Below are positions 1 to 9,361 of a DNA stretch of 14,803 nt, piece by piece. A model generated the notes under the pieces. The model did not search any database and was not told the origin of the DNA. It worked only from the letters and a program-made list of their open reading frames with translations. The stretch lies in assembly GCF_041224415.1 (NCBI RefSeq), contig NZ_JBGFFE010000038.1, positions 1 through 14,803 of the forward strand, written 5' to 3'. The position numbers were made by a program, and so were the translations under genes. The stretch comes from Clostridium_B lapidicellarium. GTDB taxonomy: Bacteria > Bacillota > Clostridia > Clostridiales > Clostridiaceae. How positions within the stretch are numbered: the stretch's first letter is position 1; every line of letters starts with the position of its first letter.

Positions 1-54
1 TTCCATTTCTTATCTTAAATAACCCTACAGTAATTTTACACTAAGGCATCTCTC
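1..54. other. Flank at the old end of the array
   Basis: These 54 bp precede the oldest repeat. I see no gene and no full repeat. Bases 1-23 match the last 23 positions of the repeat at only about half of the positions, which is not convincing in AT-rich DNA. It is probably the trailer side of the array. Confidence 0.5.
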
Positions 55-3000
55 GTTTCAATTCCTCACTAGGTATTCTAAAACTATATAATCATCCTAG
101 TATATACTTAGTTATAGCGAAGGTTTCAATTCCTCACTAGGTATTCTAAAACTGGTTTTATGTTGGGTTCGCTTATTTGTATTTCAGGGGTTTCAATTCC
201 TCACTAGGTATTCTAAAACCCCAAGGAATTCCAGAAATATGGGCAGGATTCGGAGTTTCAATTCCTCACTAGGTATTCTAAAACTTTGGGTTAGAGATGA
301 GTTATCTCCTTTCTGAAATGTTTCAATTCCTCACTAGGTATTCTAAAACTCTTTGGTCATTACTCTTATTTGTCCAAATTCCGGATTTCGTTTCAATTCC
401 TCACTAGGTATTCTAAAACTATCCCTGAACTTTCCATCATTATCGCCATTCACCATGGTTTCAATTCCTCACTAGGTATTCTAAAACTAGTCTACCTAGC
501 ACAGGAGAATTCACTTACAGATATGTTTCAATTCCTCACTAGGTATTCTAAAACTTTACGATATTTGTTATTACCTTCGATATTCCGGGGTTTCAATTCC
601 TCACTAGGTATTCTAAAACAAAAATGACATAGATATAGACAAGCTTGTCAAAACCAGTTTCAATTCCTCACTAGGTATTCTAAAACGTAGAGGGGTACAC
701 AAGGGCAACACAGAATTGTGTTGTGTTTCAATTCCTCACTAGGTATTCTAAAACAACCTCCATGCTCATATGAAGCTGATATATCTTTTCCAGTTTCAAT
801 TCCTCACTAGGTATTCTAAAACACTAAGAAGTATGAAGCAAGGCAGAAGGAAAGATAGTTTCAATTCCTCACTAGGTATTCTAAAACCGTTACGAAAACA
901 ATAGAATATTGGCATTATTTTTTTGTTTCAATTCCTCACTAGGTATTCTAAAACGCCAGGGTATTGGAGTTATCCAAGCTGTATGGCGAGTTTCAATTCC
1001 TCACTAGGTATTCTAAAACTTGTTATAGGGTTACATTATTCCCCTTAGATGAAAGTTTCAATTCCTCACTAGGTATTCTAAAACCCAGAAAGTATTGGAC
1101 AGTTTACAGGCTTGAGAGAGTTTCAATTCCTCACTAGGTATTCTAAAACAAAAAAGAAGTGTAAATATGGATATGGGAAGTGAGGTTTCAATTCCTCACT
1201 AGGTATTCTAAAACGTTTTTATATAGTGGCAAATCGCCAAGCTGTATTGTGTTTCAATTCCTCACTAGGTATTCTAAAACTTGCACTTGGTACTGGAACA
1301 ATAGGGCAGTCATCTAGTTTCAATTCCTCACTAGGTATTCTAAAACAGAACTGATTACATCTGCACTTCCTGCTACTGTTGCAGGTTTCAATTCCTCACT
1401 AGGTATTCTAAAACATATTGTTACTATTTATAGGTTGAAACACATCTCCTAGTTTCAATTCCTCACTAGGTATTCTAAAACGTATTTTGTACAAAGCTAT
1501 CATTTATCTGTTTTAGTTTCAATTCCTCACTAGGTATTCTAAAACTTTCCACCACTGGTAGCGCCAAGAATAGCCTGATCCGGGTTTCAATTCCTCACTA
1601 GGTATTCTAAAACAAAATGCAACCAAGCTGACTGATGCCTATGCATATGGTTTCAATTCCTCACTAGGTATTCTAAAACAAAGGCTCGCTTGAAACGGCA
1701 GCTATAAAGCTCGAGGGGTTTCAATTCCTCACTAGGTATTCTAAAACGTCTTAAAAGACTGGGATTGGTATGGTGAGCAGAGATAGTTTCAATTCCTCAC
1801 TAGGTATTCTAAAACATAAAGAAGAAAGCTATGGGCAAATATGCGTGGGGTGGTTTCAATTCCTCACTAGGTATTCTAAAACTCCCAACAGATGAATATG
1901 ACAGCAGGATTGAACTTTGTTTCAATTCCTCACTAGGTATTCTAAAACTGTTTACTTTGTCGATACAGAAGAACAGTCCCAGCGGTTTCAATTCCTCACT
2001 AGGTATTCTAAAACTCCTATGCTATGGGGGTAGACACATTTGCAAAACTAAGTTTCAATTCCTCACTAGGTATTCTAAAACTATGTAGGAGCTAGGCTTT
2101 AGCCCCTATTTTTTATAGTTTCAATTCCTCACTAGGTATTCTAAAACTTATAGCGGCGTTCGAGGGCCCTGATGGATTCGATGGTTTCAATTCCTCACTA
2201 GGTATTCTAAAACATAGTTTAAAATTACCTTATATAAGTCATATGGAGGGTTTCAATTCCTCACTAGGTATTCTAAAACACGGCGTAAGCGTCAAAGAAC
2301 CGATAGCAATAGTCAGGTTTCAATTCCTCACTAGGTATTCTAAAACCGGAGTTATTACAGGTACAATGCCTAATAATCCATGTTTCAATTCCTCACTAGG
2401 TATTCTAAAACCAAAATTCCTGTACATGGATATTTAAATGAAAATACAAGTTTCAATTCCTCACTAGGTATTCTAAAACAAAAGCTGGATATCCAATGGG
2501 AAGTATTAGTGATAGGTTTCAATTCCTCACTAGGTATTCTAAAACGCCAAAAGGGATAATATATATATAGGGGATAAAATAGTTTCAATTCCTCACTAGG
2601 TATTCTAAAACCGCCATGGTTGCAGGGCCTGCCACTCCGTCTACCACGTTTCAATTCCTCACTAGGTATTCTAAAACAGAAAGCGGCGGAATAGAGGAAA
2701 ATGCCGACGTGGGTTTCAATTCCTCACTAGGTATTCTAAAACCTGGCGACGCCCGCCGCCAAGAAGGATAGAAAAAACAGTTTCAATTCCTCACTAGGTA
2801 TTCTAAAACTCTGGGTTTTCCGTACCCTTGTTTGTTATTTCTATATAGGTTTCAATTCCTCACTAGGTATTCTAAAACGAAAACAATGGCGCTGGACAAA
2901 TACAGGGAAGCATTGTTTCAATTCCTCACTAGGTATTCTAAAACCGGATGCCAAGATAGTTTCCCTTACGGCCAGTAAAAGTTTCAATTCCTCACTAGGT

Positions 3001-4870
3001 ATTCTAAAACATAAATATAATCTTCCCAAGAGTATCCGGCAACCAAGTTTCAATTCCTCACTAGGTATTCTAAAACGGTAGACACTATAACATTTTCTAT
3101 CTTCTGACCTGGTTTCAATTCCTCACTAGGTATTCTAAAACAAGTTTTGAAGCTCCGATTCCTCTTTTGCTATATCAGGTTTCAATTCCTCACTAGGTAT
3201 TCTAAAACTAGTAAATGCCTTAAACGAGGTTTTCAACGAAGTCAAGTTTCAATTCCTCACTAGGTATTCTAAAACTGGCGTATGGCGCGGCTGGCATAGA
3301 AAAATATACGTTTCAATTCCTCACTAGGTATTCTAAAACATAAGCAATTTAAACGGGAATGTGAATATGAACTTGGTGTTTCAATTCCTCACTAGGTATT
3401 CTAAAACTAGTAAATGCCTTAAACGAGGTTTTCAACGAAGTCAAGTTTCAATTCCTCACTAGGTATTCTAAAACTATTGTTTCATAGTAGCTTCATTTAT
3501 TTCTTCAGCTGGTTTCAATTCCTCACTAGGTATTCTAAAACGCGTTCGTCACCTTATCGTCCTGCAATATTTTTCTGTTTCAATTCCTCACTAGGTATTC
3601 TAAAACCTATAGTTCAAGGCATACTTAATTTATTCAATGGCAGTTTCAATTCCTCACTAGGTATTCTAAAACATATTTTGGTTGGCAGGTATCCACAAAA
3701 CTGCCGAGTTTCAATTCCTCACTAGGTATTCTAAAACCAGGGAACATTTCAAACCCGTCGACGATATAGGAAATAGTTTCAATTCCTCACTAGGTATTCT
3801 AAAACTTGTTATCGTCGTGGACCTGAGACGTTATATTTCTTTGTTTCAATTCCTCACTAGGTATTCTAAAACACTTCTGCATCTTTAGCAGCCTGAATTA
3901 TATTACTCTCGTTTCAATTCCTCACTAGGTATTCTAAAACATACACTCCTTAATTATTTATTTAACTACCTACACAGGTTTCAATTCCTCACTAGGTATT
4001 CTAAAACTTGCAGAGAGATTTCATAAATCTTAATAGGGAGTATGGGTTTCAATTCCTCACTAGGTATTCTAAAACGGTGCAACGTGATTTGGATTCCATT
4101 CATTTCCAAATACGTTTCAATTCCTCACTAGGTATTCTAAAACCGCTAAACAACGGGGATGCTAAATTAAGTTTAAAAAGTTTCAATTCCTCACTAGGTA
4201 TTCTAAAACATTCATTGCCAGCCTCATTAAATCATCGTGTACCATAGTTTCAATTCCTCACTAGGTATTCTAAAACATATATGGGTTTTATAATCGCTCC
4301 AGACGTGCTTTTGTTTCAATTCCTCACTAGGTATTCTAAAACTCAAAACTTCATATCCCATATTTACTCCCTATGTATTGTTTCAATTCCTCACTAGGTA
4401 TTCTAAAACCAATCCCCGCATCTTCGGGGATATTGGCAATTCTAGTTTCAATTCCTCACTAGGTATTCTAAAACAATAGGAGACTTTATATTTTAGACAT
4501 GTAATTGTATGTTTCAATTCCTCACTAGGTATTCTAAAACTAAAAGCTCTAAGCCTTGTAATGGTATGGATGCATGTTTCAATTCCTCACTAGGTATTCT
4601 AAAACAATGCTGTTCTCAATATTTGATACCAGGATGAAATAGTTTCAATTCCTCACTAGGTATTCTAAAACAAATAGGAGAAATGTTGGGAATATCATCC
4701 CAAGCAGGTTTCAATTCCTCACTAGGTATTCTAAAACAAAAATAGCAAAAAAACTTGACAATGAGTGTAAAAAGTTTCAATTCCTCACTAGGTATTCTAA
4801 AACCTTAAAATGGCGCTATGTTCGATAGAAGATATATAAAGTTTCAATTCCTCACTAGGTATTCTAAAAC
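55..4870 (-). CRISPR. Type I-B CRISPR array, 73 repeats and 72 spacers
   Basis: I walked the array repeat by repeat and count 73 copies of one 30-bp repeat, all apparently identical. On the plus strand it starts GTTTCAATTCCTCACTAGG and ends TATTCTAAAAC. The first is at 55-84 and the last at 4841-4870. Spacers are 34-40 bp (mean about 36.5). On the minus strand the repeat ends ATTGAAAC, the 8-nt crRNA handle known from type I-B, so transcription runs leftward and the newest spacers are on the right, next to the leader and cas2. The repeat holds only a weak 3-bp stem (CCT/AGG). The distal repeat at 55-84 is as perfect as the others. One 37-bp spacer occurs twice (3209-3245 and 3408-3444). Spacers vary widely in GC content, which suggests several kinds of invader. 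Confidence 0.99.
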
Positions 4871-4881
4871 CCATCGAATAT

Positions 4882-4910
4882 AGAATACACCAGCTTGTCC
4901 AAAATTGCAA
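4882..4910 (-). promoter_or_regulatory. Promoter of the pre-crRNA transcript
   Basis: On the minus strand, TTGCAA (4910-4905) is followed by a 17-bp spacer and TATTCT (4887-4882). This would start transcription near 4875, a few bases before the first repeat. The second leader copy keeps TTGCAA (14574-14579), the 17-bp spacing and TATTTT (14551-14556). That conservation between diverged copies is the main support. Confidence 0.6.
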
Positions 4911-4982
4911 TATACAGGAAAATTTTTGGAAGGACTTCAAAAATCAATCTCAGGCGGCCAATTAACTGCAGATATAAAAATT

Positions 4983-5020
4983 GTCGACCCCCGGTAATTT
5001 TTGCTCTATTCAGGGTCGAC
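4983..5020 (-). terminator. Hairpin terminator after cas2, inside the leader
   Basis: GTCGACCC (4983-4990) pairs perfectly with GGGTCGAC (5013-5020) across a 22-nt loop. Read on the minus strand the stem is followed by AATTTTTATA, so it fits a factor-independent terminator ending the leftward cas operon before the pre-crRNA promoter. The loop is long for a terminator. The palindrome is preserved, with one compensatory change, in the solo leader at 14640-14677 where no cas2 is visible in the window. It may therefore also be a protein-binding or structural leader element. Confidence 0.55.
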
Positions 5021-5082
5021 GACAAAACAATTTAAAAGTTGGAACAGTATTAAAAATATTTTTAGAAATCAATCAGATAATT

Positions 5083-5346
5083 TTACAGGAATATATCCTG
5101 CTGATTTTTTGACACTCCAAGAACCTCTCTATTGGAATATCTCGTACTTTTAAAAGTGTATATTATCACCGAATCTTCGCTGTTCACCATGATATCAGAA
5201 AGTTGGCACTTTAGTTTTTTCAAATTAGCCATGCTTATATCTCCCTCAAAGACAGAATTTTGGACCCAGGTTAAATACTTTCTGCATGTTTTGAGAGCAC
5301 GACCCACACGCTTTTCTCCAAAATCATAAACAAGTATTACAAACAC
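5083..5346 (-). CDS. cas2: CRISPR-associated endoribonuclease-fold protein Cas2
   Basis: An 87-residue protein of normal Cas2 length. It begins with the hydrophobic beta strand FVILVYDFG, with the conserved metal-site aspartate at residue 8. The core VGRALKTCRKYLTWVQNSVF matches the ferredoxin-like fold shared by the family. Known role: it forms the Cas1-Cas2 integrase that inserts prespacers at the leader-repeat junction. In this complex Cas2 is the structural bridge, and its nuclease activity is not needed for integration. The start is GTG. The ribosome binding site AGGTGG (5353-5358) lies within the last codons of cas1 and six bases from the start, so the two genes are probably translationally coupled. 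It is the last gene of the operon and abuts the leader. Confidence 0.97.
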   Translation of the reverse strand: MFVILVYDFGEKRVGRALKTCRKYLTWVQNSVFEGDISMANLKKLKCQLSDIMVNSEDSVIIYTFKSTRYSNREVLGVSKNQQDIFL

Positions 5347-5349
5347 CAG

Positions 5350-6342
5350 CTACCACCTCGCGACAAAACCGTTATATGGCTCGTCTTCAGTTATATATTT
5401 TTGAAGTTTGTATAATTCAAGCCTTATTATACGTTTGTAACTGACAGTAGTTCCTATTTTAGGATGCTTTATTCTGGTTAAAAGCTTATTGTTGTATTCC
5501 TCTATAAACTTTTTTCTTCCTTTATCATTTAACATTATACCGTTGAAGTCAGATTCAAAATCTTTTTCAGTAAGTTCATTCCTGTTGAGAATAGTAAAGA
5601 TAGTCCTGTCCACTATTATGGGCTTGAATATTTCAGCTATGTCAAGGTTGAGCGAAAAATGCCTCATGTTTGTAGAATGAAGGTAGCCTATCCTCGGATC
5701 CAGCTGGGTTTGGTATATTTCACCTAGAACAGTAGTGTACATCATGGAGTTTCCAAAGCTGATAAGTGCATTTATCTTGTCCCTTGGAGGACGCTTGCTT
5801 CTGACTTTAAAGGCAAATTCCGGATTCTTTATTATTTTTGAAAAACATCCATAGTATTCCTGTCGCATGTTGCCTTCAATTGCCATGAGTTCCTCTATAG
5901 TTTGACAATTTTCCATGAATTTTTCCTTTTCCGCTATATCTTTGAGCTCTGGTTCCACATCCATGCCCCTGCTGTTATAATATTTTAGAATCACAATTAT
6001 GTTTTCCGCTGCGGTCTCTATTATCATCTTGGCTATTTTAAGCCTTTTTTCATAATCAAGATAATTTTCCGCCTGCTTCAATATTACGTATCCGGAATTC
6101 AAATGCTCTCTCGGGTAAAAAGTCCCAGTATAATATCCATAATAATTAAAAAAATGTACACATATTTCCTTCCTGGATATAAAATCAAGAAATCTTTTAT
6201 TCAAATTGATTTCGCCAAATACCCAGATATTGTTGAGTTCCTCCACAGGCAAATATTTCTTTCTGCCTCCAGTTTCAAAATATACGGTATTATCTTTTCT
6301 CTTTAAATCCCCATCGCTAAAAATATAAATATCCTTTTTCAT
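5350..6342 (-). CDS. cas1: CRISPR adaptation integrase Cas1
   Basis: A 330-residue protein, the usual size for a type I-B Cas1. The N-terminal beta domain begins KKDIYIFSDGDLKRKDNT. The helical catalytic domain carries the metal-binding set: Glu156 (in AIEGNMRQEYYG), His222 (in GYLHS) and the acidic pair Asp234/Glu237 (in LNLDIAEIFKP). All expected residues are present, so I take it to be active. Known role: with Cas2 it catalyses the two transesterifications that insert a prespacer into the leader-proximal repeat. The ATG is preceded by AGGAGGT that overlaps the cas4 stop codon; the gap to cas4 is 9 bp and to cas2 3 bp. Together with cas2 and cas4 it is visibly less AT-rich than the effector genes. 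Confidence 0.98.
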   Translation of the reverse strand: MKKDIYIFSDGDLKRKDNTVYFETGGRKKYLPVEELNNIWVFGEINLNKRFLDFISRKEICVHFFNYYGYYTGTFYPREHLNSGYVILKQAENYLDYEKRLKIAKMIIETAAENIIVILKYYNSRGMDVEPELKDIAEKEKFMENCQTIEELMAIEGNMRQEYYGCFSKIIKNPEFAFKVRSKRPPRDKINALISFGNSMMYTTVLGEIYQTQLDPRIGYLHSTNMRHFSLNLDIAEIFKPIIVDRTIFTILNRNELTEKDFESDFNGIMLNDKGRKKFIEEYNNKLLTRIKHPKIGTTVSYKRIIRLELYKLQKYITEDEPYNGFVARW

Positions 6343-6351
6343 CTATACCTC

Positions 6352-6843
6352 CTATGAATAACAATATTCCCTATAAGCACACTTCCTGCAAAACCGTATC
6401 TTCTCAGCAGAAGGAGGACGTTTAAGTTCACATATTCTTTCTATATCCAGACACATTTTTTGAAGACATTCCCGGGATTCATCAGTCAGGTTCACTTCTG
6501 TCCTCTTTTTCTCCTCCGGATATAATAAAATCCCCTTTGCCTCTATGCCCGCTTCCTTTAACTGGTTCAGATAATACATGAGCTGCCACTTTGAAGCCTC
6601 GGCATATTTAGAGGTTTTCTTTGTCTCACCAATTGTTATCTGATTTTTGGACCTGAAAATCACATCGAATTTGACATTCCCGAAACTGATTTCCTTGTCG
6701 TTTCTCTTATATGTACGTTCATGTATAAAACGACCTATTTCCACATTTTCATCATGCTGATCAGGCACTATAGCCCTGGACATGAGCCAGACTTCCCGCT
6801 TGCACACATTGTAGTACCAAAGCATAGTTCCATTGACCTCCAT
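6352..6843 (-). CDS. cas4: RecB-like Fe-S nuclease Cas4
   Basis: With the start chosen here the protein is 163 residues, the size of stand-alone Cas4. It has the four cysteines that hold the iron-sulfur cluster: Cys14 (YYNVCKREVW) and the C-terminal Cys152, Cys155 and Cys161 (CRKCAYREYC). The RecB-type nuclease residues are His41, Asp60 (VKFDVIF), Glu73 and Lys75 (GETKK), then Gln87 and Tyr90 (QLMYYL). Known role: it trims prespacers and checks the PAM, working with Cas1-Cas2. The reading frame stays open upstream to 6981, inside cas3, but I chose the ATG at 6843. GGGGTGAT lies just upstream of it, it is 10 bp after the cas3 stop, and the family normally begins near this motif. Confidence 0.95.
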   Translation of the reverse strand: MEVNGTMLWYYNVCKREVWLMSRAIVPDQHDENVEIGRFIHERTYKRNDKEISFGNVKFDVIFRSKNQITIGETKKTSKYAEASKWQLMYYLNQLKEAGIEAKGILLYPEEKKRTEVNLTDESRECLQKMCLDIERICELKRPPSAEKIRFCRKCAYREYCYS

Positions 6844-6853
6844 AATATCACCC

Positions 6854-9361
6854 CTACATAACGAAAAAATCTTCTCCTTTTTCTCTCTTATACCCTGTAT
6901 TTTCATCATAATACTGATCAATTTGATCTTTAGGAATCCAAAATAAATTAGATTCAGCTCCACCTCTTGCCTTAAATTCAATAGGTCTATTATCCTTAAT
7001 TCTTGTCAATCTAACCTGTATAATGTAATCGCTCAATTTACCGTTAATCAATTTCAGAAGCGCTTTCTTTTCATAAAAACTTATCTTCTTTCTATATTTA
7101 TCCGCTAAATTTTTATCTATACCAATATTTTTTAAATCATAATCAATTTTGTCACCAGACTTTAAAACTGCTTCATATGCATCTGCTATTTTAGAAGCTT
7201 TTGTATCTTTTTCAACAAATACATCTACTACATCTTCTAGTTTATCTATTAGCTTAAATTCTTCAATAACACCAAAATTTAATTTCAATATTCCTTCATT
7301 CCATATCGTTTTTGATTCCTTATAAAATCCACTCTCATTCAATTCCATATCATAATATTCTTCTGTTAATTCACCATATTTGTCCTCATCAATTTCAGGA
7401 TATTTTTTTAAAATACCTTTTGTCAATTTCAAATTCATTAGTTGATATACGTAGCTGTTGTCATCTTCAAGCCGTACAATATATAAAGGACAGTATTCTT
7501 TCCTCTCACCTTCCCTATTTATTCTGCCTGCAGTTTGTATTAACGAACATATAGGGGCAAAATCTCTAAACCCCATATCAAAATCCAAATTGACACCTGC
7601 TTCTATAGTTTGCGTTGATACCAAAATAAGAGGAACTTTACTTTTTAATTTTTTCTTTAGTAAACCAATAACTTTTTTTCTTTGTTGTGGAATAATATTG
7701 GTGGACAAATAATATACTTCTGTATTTATTCCAGTATCCTTAATTTTTCCTTTCAATTTGTTATATACTTCTATACTTCTTTTTATTGTATTTACAACAA
7801 TCAAAACTGATTTTTTATTATCCCATTTTTCAAACATTAAAGATACAAATTCACCATTAGTTAATTTTTTATTCAATAAGGGAATAAGTTTAGTTCTGTG
7901 TAAACTCTGAAAATAATCCTTATAATCGGGAAGTAATTGAATTGAATTGTCAATTTCAGATTCATCTTTTAAAATCAATTTGCTGAATTCAAGAATTTTA
8001 GGCTGAGTTGCAGTCATCAATATAAATTTTGTGCCATAATATTGATTCACCTTTTTAAGAACCGCCCCAATCAGCGGCATATATTTTTCCGGAACTGCCT
8101 GAATTTCATCAAGTATTATAATGCTTCCTGACATCTTATTTAACTTCTTAAGCGGTCTATTTTTACCCGTAAATATAGATTGAAAAAATTGAACAAATGT
8201 TGTAAGTATAACATCTCCATCCCATGCTTCTACATCAAGCAATGCTTTATCAAGAGACATATTCTTATTATTTCCGCTTTTGATATTTGAAAAATCCGAA
8301 AGTCTATGATGAATAATCAGTTTGAGCTCATTATCAAAAACATTTTCATATTCTATTTTATTTTGTTCAATAATATTTATAAATGGAATTGCAGATATAA
8401 TTCTCGGATTATAATTCATAATTTTGTTCATCCTTTTCTGAAGTATAAGTGCACATTCAAGTGATGACAATGTTTTACCTATTCCAGTCGGTGCAGTAAT
8501 AAAGAAAAATCCTGTATTGACTATTTGAGCATCTGAAAGACTAGTTATTACATTAATCATTGTTTTTCTTGATTTATTCCTTTTATCATTCAAATCAATT
8601 TTACCCCTATTGGCAGGCTTTGAATTTATATATTTTTCAACTTTGTCAGGAGAAACCCTCTTAACTTTATTAATATCAATCTGTGAGGAATTTATCTTAT
8701 CATTATCAATCAATACAGAAAAAATATATATTATAAAGAAAAACAAATAATCTTTTTTAAATCTTCCTTGATTTATAAAAGTAGGTATTCTAGTAAACAA
8801 CCTATCTTTTTTTAATTTTTCAATCTCAAAGTATTTATCCTTTATTTCACTTTTCAAATTACTATCTTTTAATATTTGAGCTTTATTTTCAAATAAATTA
8901 TCTCTTTCAGTCAGTAAATTATTCCATACGCTATTTTCACGACTGATGCTAAATAAACTACTGTTAACTCTTAAAGCTTCATGGTGAAGTCTAACCACAA
9001 CATAACATAAAAATTTTAAAATCTCTTCCTCAATTGAATTATTATTGGTATCCAAAGCTTCATCTTTTAAAAAAAGATAAACTATACAAGCAGAAATAGG
9101 TGCATGACTCCTAAATCTAGAATCTTCACCCTTAATAAGATAATCCTGAAAATATTTTGTATATTTTCCCATATCGTGCAGATATCCTATCCAATAGCAT
9201 AGATCTTTCATTTTGCCATTGGAAACGGCATCAAAATTTACTGTTGGAGGTATCTGATATTTCGATAATTCAGCCACGGATTTCAAATGTTCCTTTAACA
9301 GTTGTTTTGTATTTTTATTTTTATCATAATGAGCATAATATTCCAGTTTAATCACTCCCAA
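6854..9361 (-). CDS. cas3: HD nuclease-helicase Cas3
   Basis: An 835-residue fusion of an HD nuclease and a superfamily 2 helicase. The HD domain shows His25, the His62-Asp63 pair (GYLHDMGKY), His86 (RSHAPIS) and His126-His127 (RLHHEAL). The helicase domain has Walker A APTGIGKT (290-297), the DExH-box variant DEIQ (418-421), MTATQ (449-453), STQTIEAGVNLDFD (582-595) and motif VI QTAGRINREG (609-618). All key residues are present. Known role: Cascade recruits it to the R-loop, where it nicks and unwinds the target DNA. The start is uncertain. The TTG at 9361 directly follows the cas5 stop; a GTG two codons on is the alternative, and neither has a strong ribosome binding site. Expression may rely on coupling to cas5. 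Confidence 0.97.
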   Translation of the reverse strand: MGVIKLEYYAHYDKNKNTKQLLKEHLKSVAELSKYQIPPTVNFDAVSNGKMKDLCYWIGYLHDMGKYTKYFQDYLIKGEDSRFRSHAPISACIVYLFLKDEALDTNNNSIEEEILKFLCYVVVRLHHEALRVNSSLFSISRENSVWNNLLTERDNLFENKAQILKDSNLKSEIKDKYFEIEKLKKDRLFTRIPTFINQGRFKKDYLFFFIIYIFSVLIDNDKINSSQIDINKVKRVSPDKVEKYINSKPANRGKIDLNDKRNKSRKTMINVITSLSDAQIVNTGFFFITAPTGIGKTLSSLECALILQKRMNKIMNYNPRIISAIPFINIIEQNKIEYENVFDNELKLIIHHRLSDFSNIKSGNNKNMSLDKALLDVEAWDGDVILTTFVQFFQSIFTGKNRPLKKLNKMSGSIIILDEIQAVPEKYMPLIGAVLKKVNQYYGTKFILMTATQPKILEFSKLILKDESEIDNSIQLLPDYKDYFQSLHRTKLIPLLNKKLTNGEFVSLMFEKWDNKKSVLIVVNTIKRSIEVYNKLKGKIKDTGINTEVYYLSTNIIPQQRKKVIGLLKKKLKSKVPLILVSTQTIEAGVNLDFDMGFRDFAPICSLIQTAGRINREGERKEYCPLYIVRLEDDNSYVYQLMNLKLTKGILKKYPEIDEDKYGELTEEYYDMELNESGFYKESKTIWNEGILKLNFGVIEEFKLIDKLEDVVDVFVEKDTKASKIADAYEAVLKSGDKIDYDLKNIGIDKNLADKYRKKISFYEKKALLKLINGKLSDYIIQVRLTRIKDNRPIEFKARGGAESNLFWIPKDQIDQYYDENTGYKREKGEDFFVM

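Larger units (their letters stand above)
4871..5082 (-). promoter_or_regulatory. CRISPR leader of the active array
   Basis: This gene-free stretch lies between the newest repeat (ends 4870) and the cas2 stop codon. It is where type I leaders sit and where Cas1-Cas2 inserts new spacers. It contains a promoter candidate next to the repeat, a hairpin at 4983-5020, and a block at 4959-4981 that is identical to 14616-14638 in a second, degenerate leader copy. Homology between the two copies runs from the repeat to at least the hairpin, with a 12-bp indel around 4925-4940. Beyond the hairpin (5021-5082) it is AT-rich and I see nothing definite. Confidence 0.85.

Noticed and set aside
1..23. Possible degenerate last repeat at the left edge (starts TTCC, ends AAC)
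   Set aside because: Only about 11 of 23 positions match, and the implied spacer of 31 bp is shorter than all others; not distinguishable from chance.
370..4247. Many open reading frames on both strands within the array, with recurring peptides such as FNSSLGILK and FQFLTRYSKT
   Set aside because: The peptides are translations of the CRISPR repeat in different frames. The repeat has no stop in some frames, so open frames arise by chance; none has a proper gene structure.
6844..6981. N-terminal extension of cas4 overlapping the end of cas3
   Set aside because: The extension overlaps cas3 by 128 bp, has no family similarity, and the ATG at 6843 has a good ribosome binding site.
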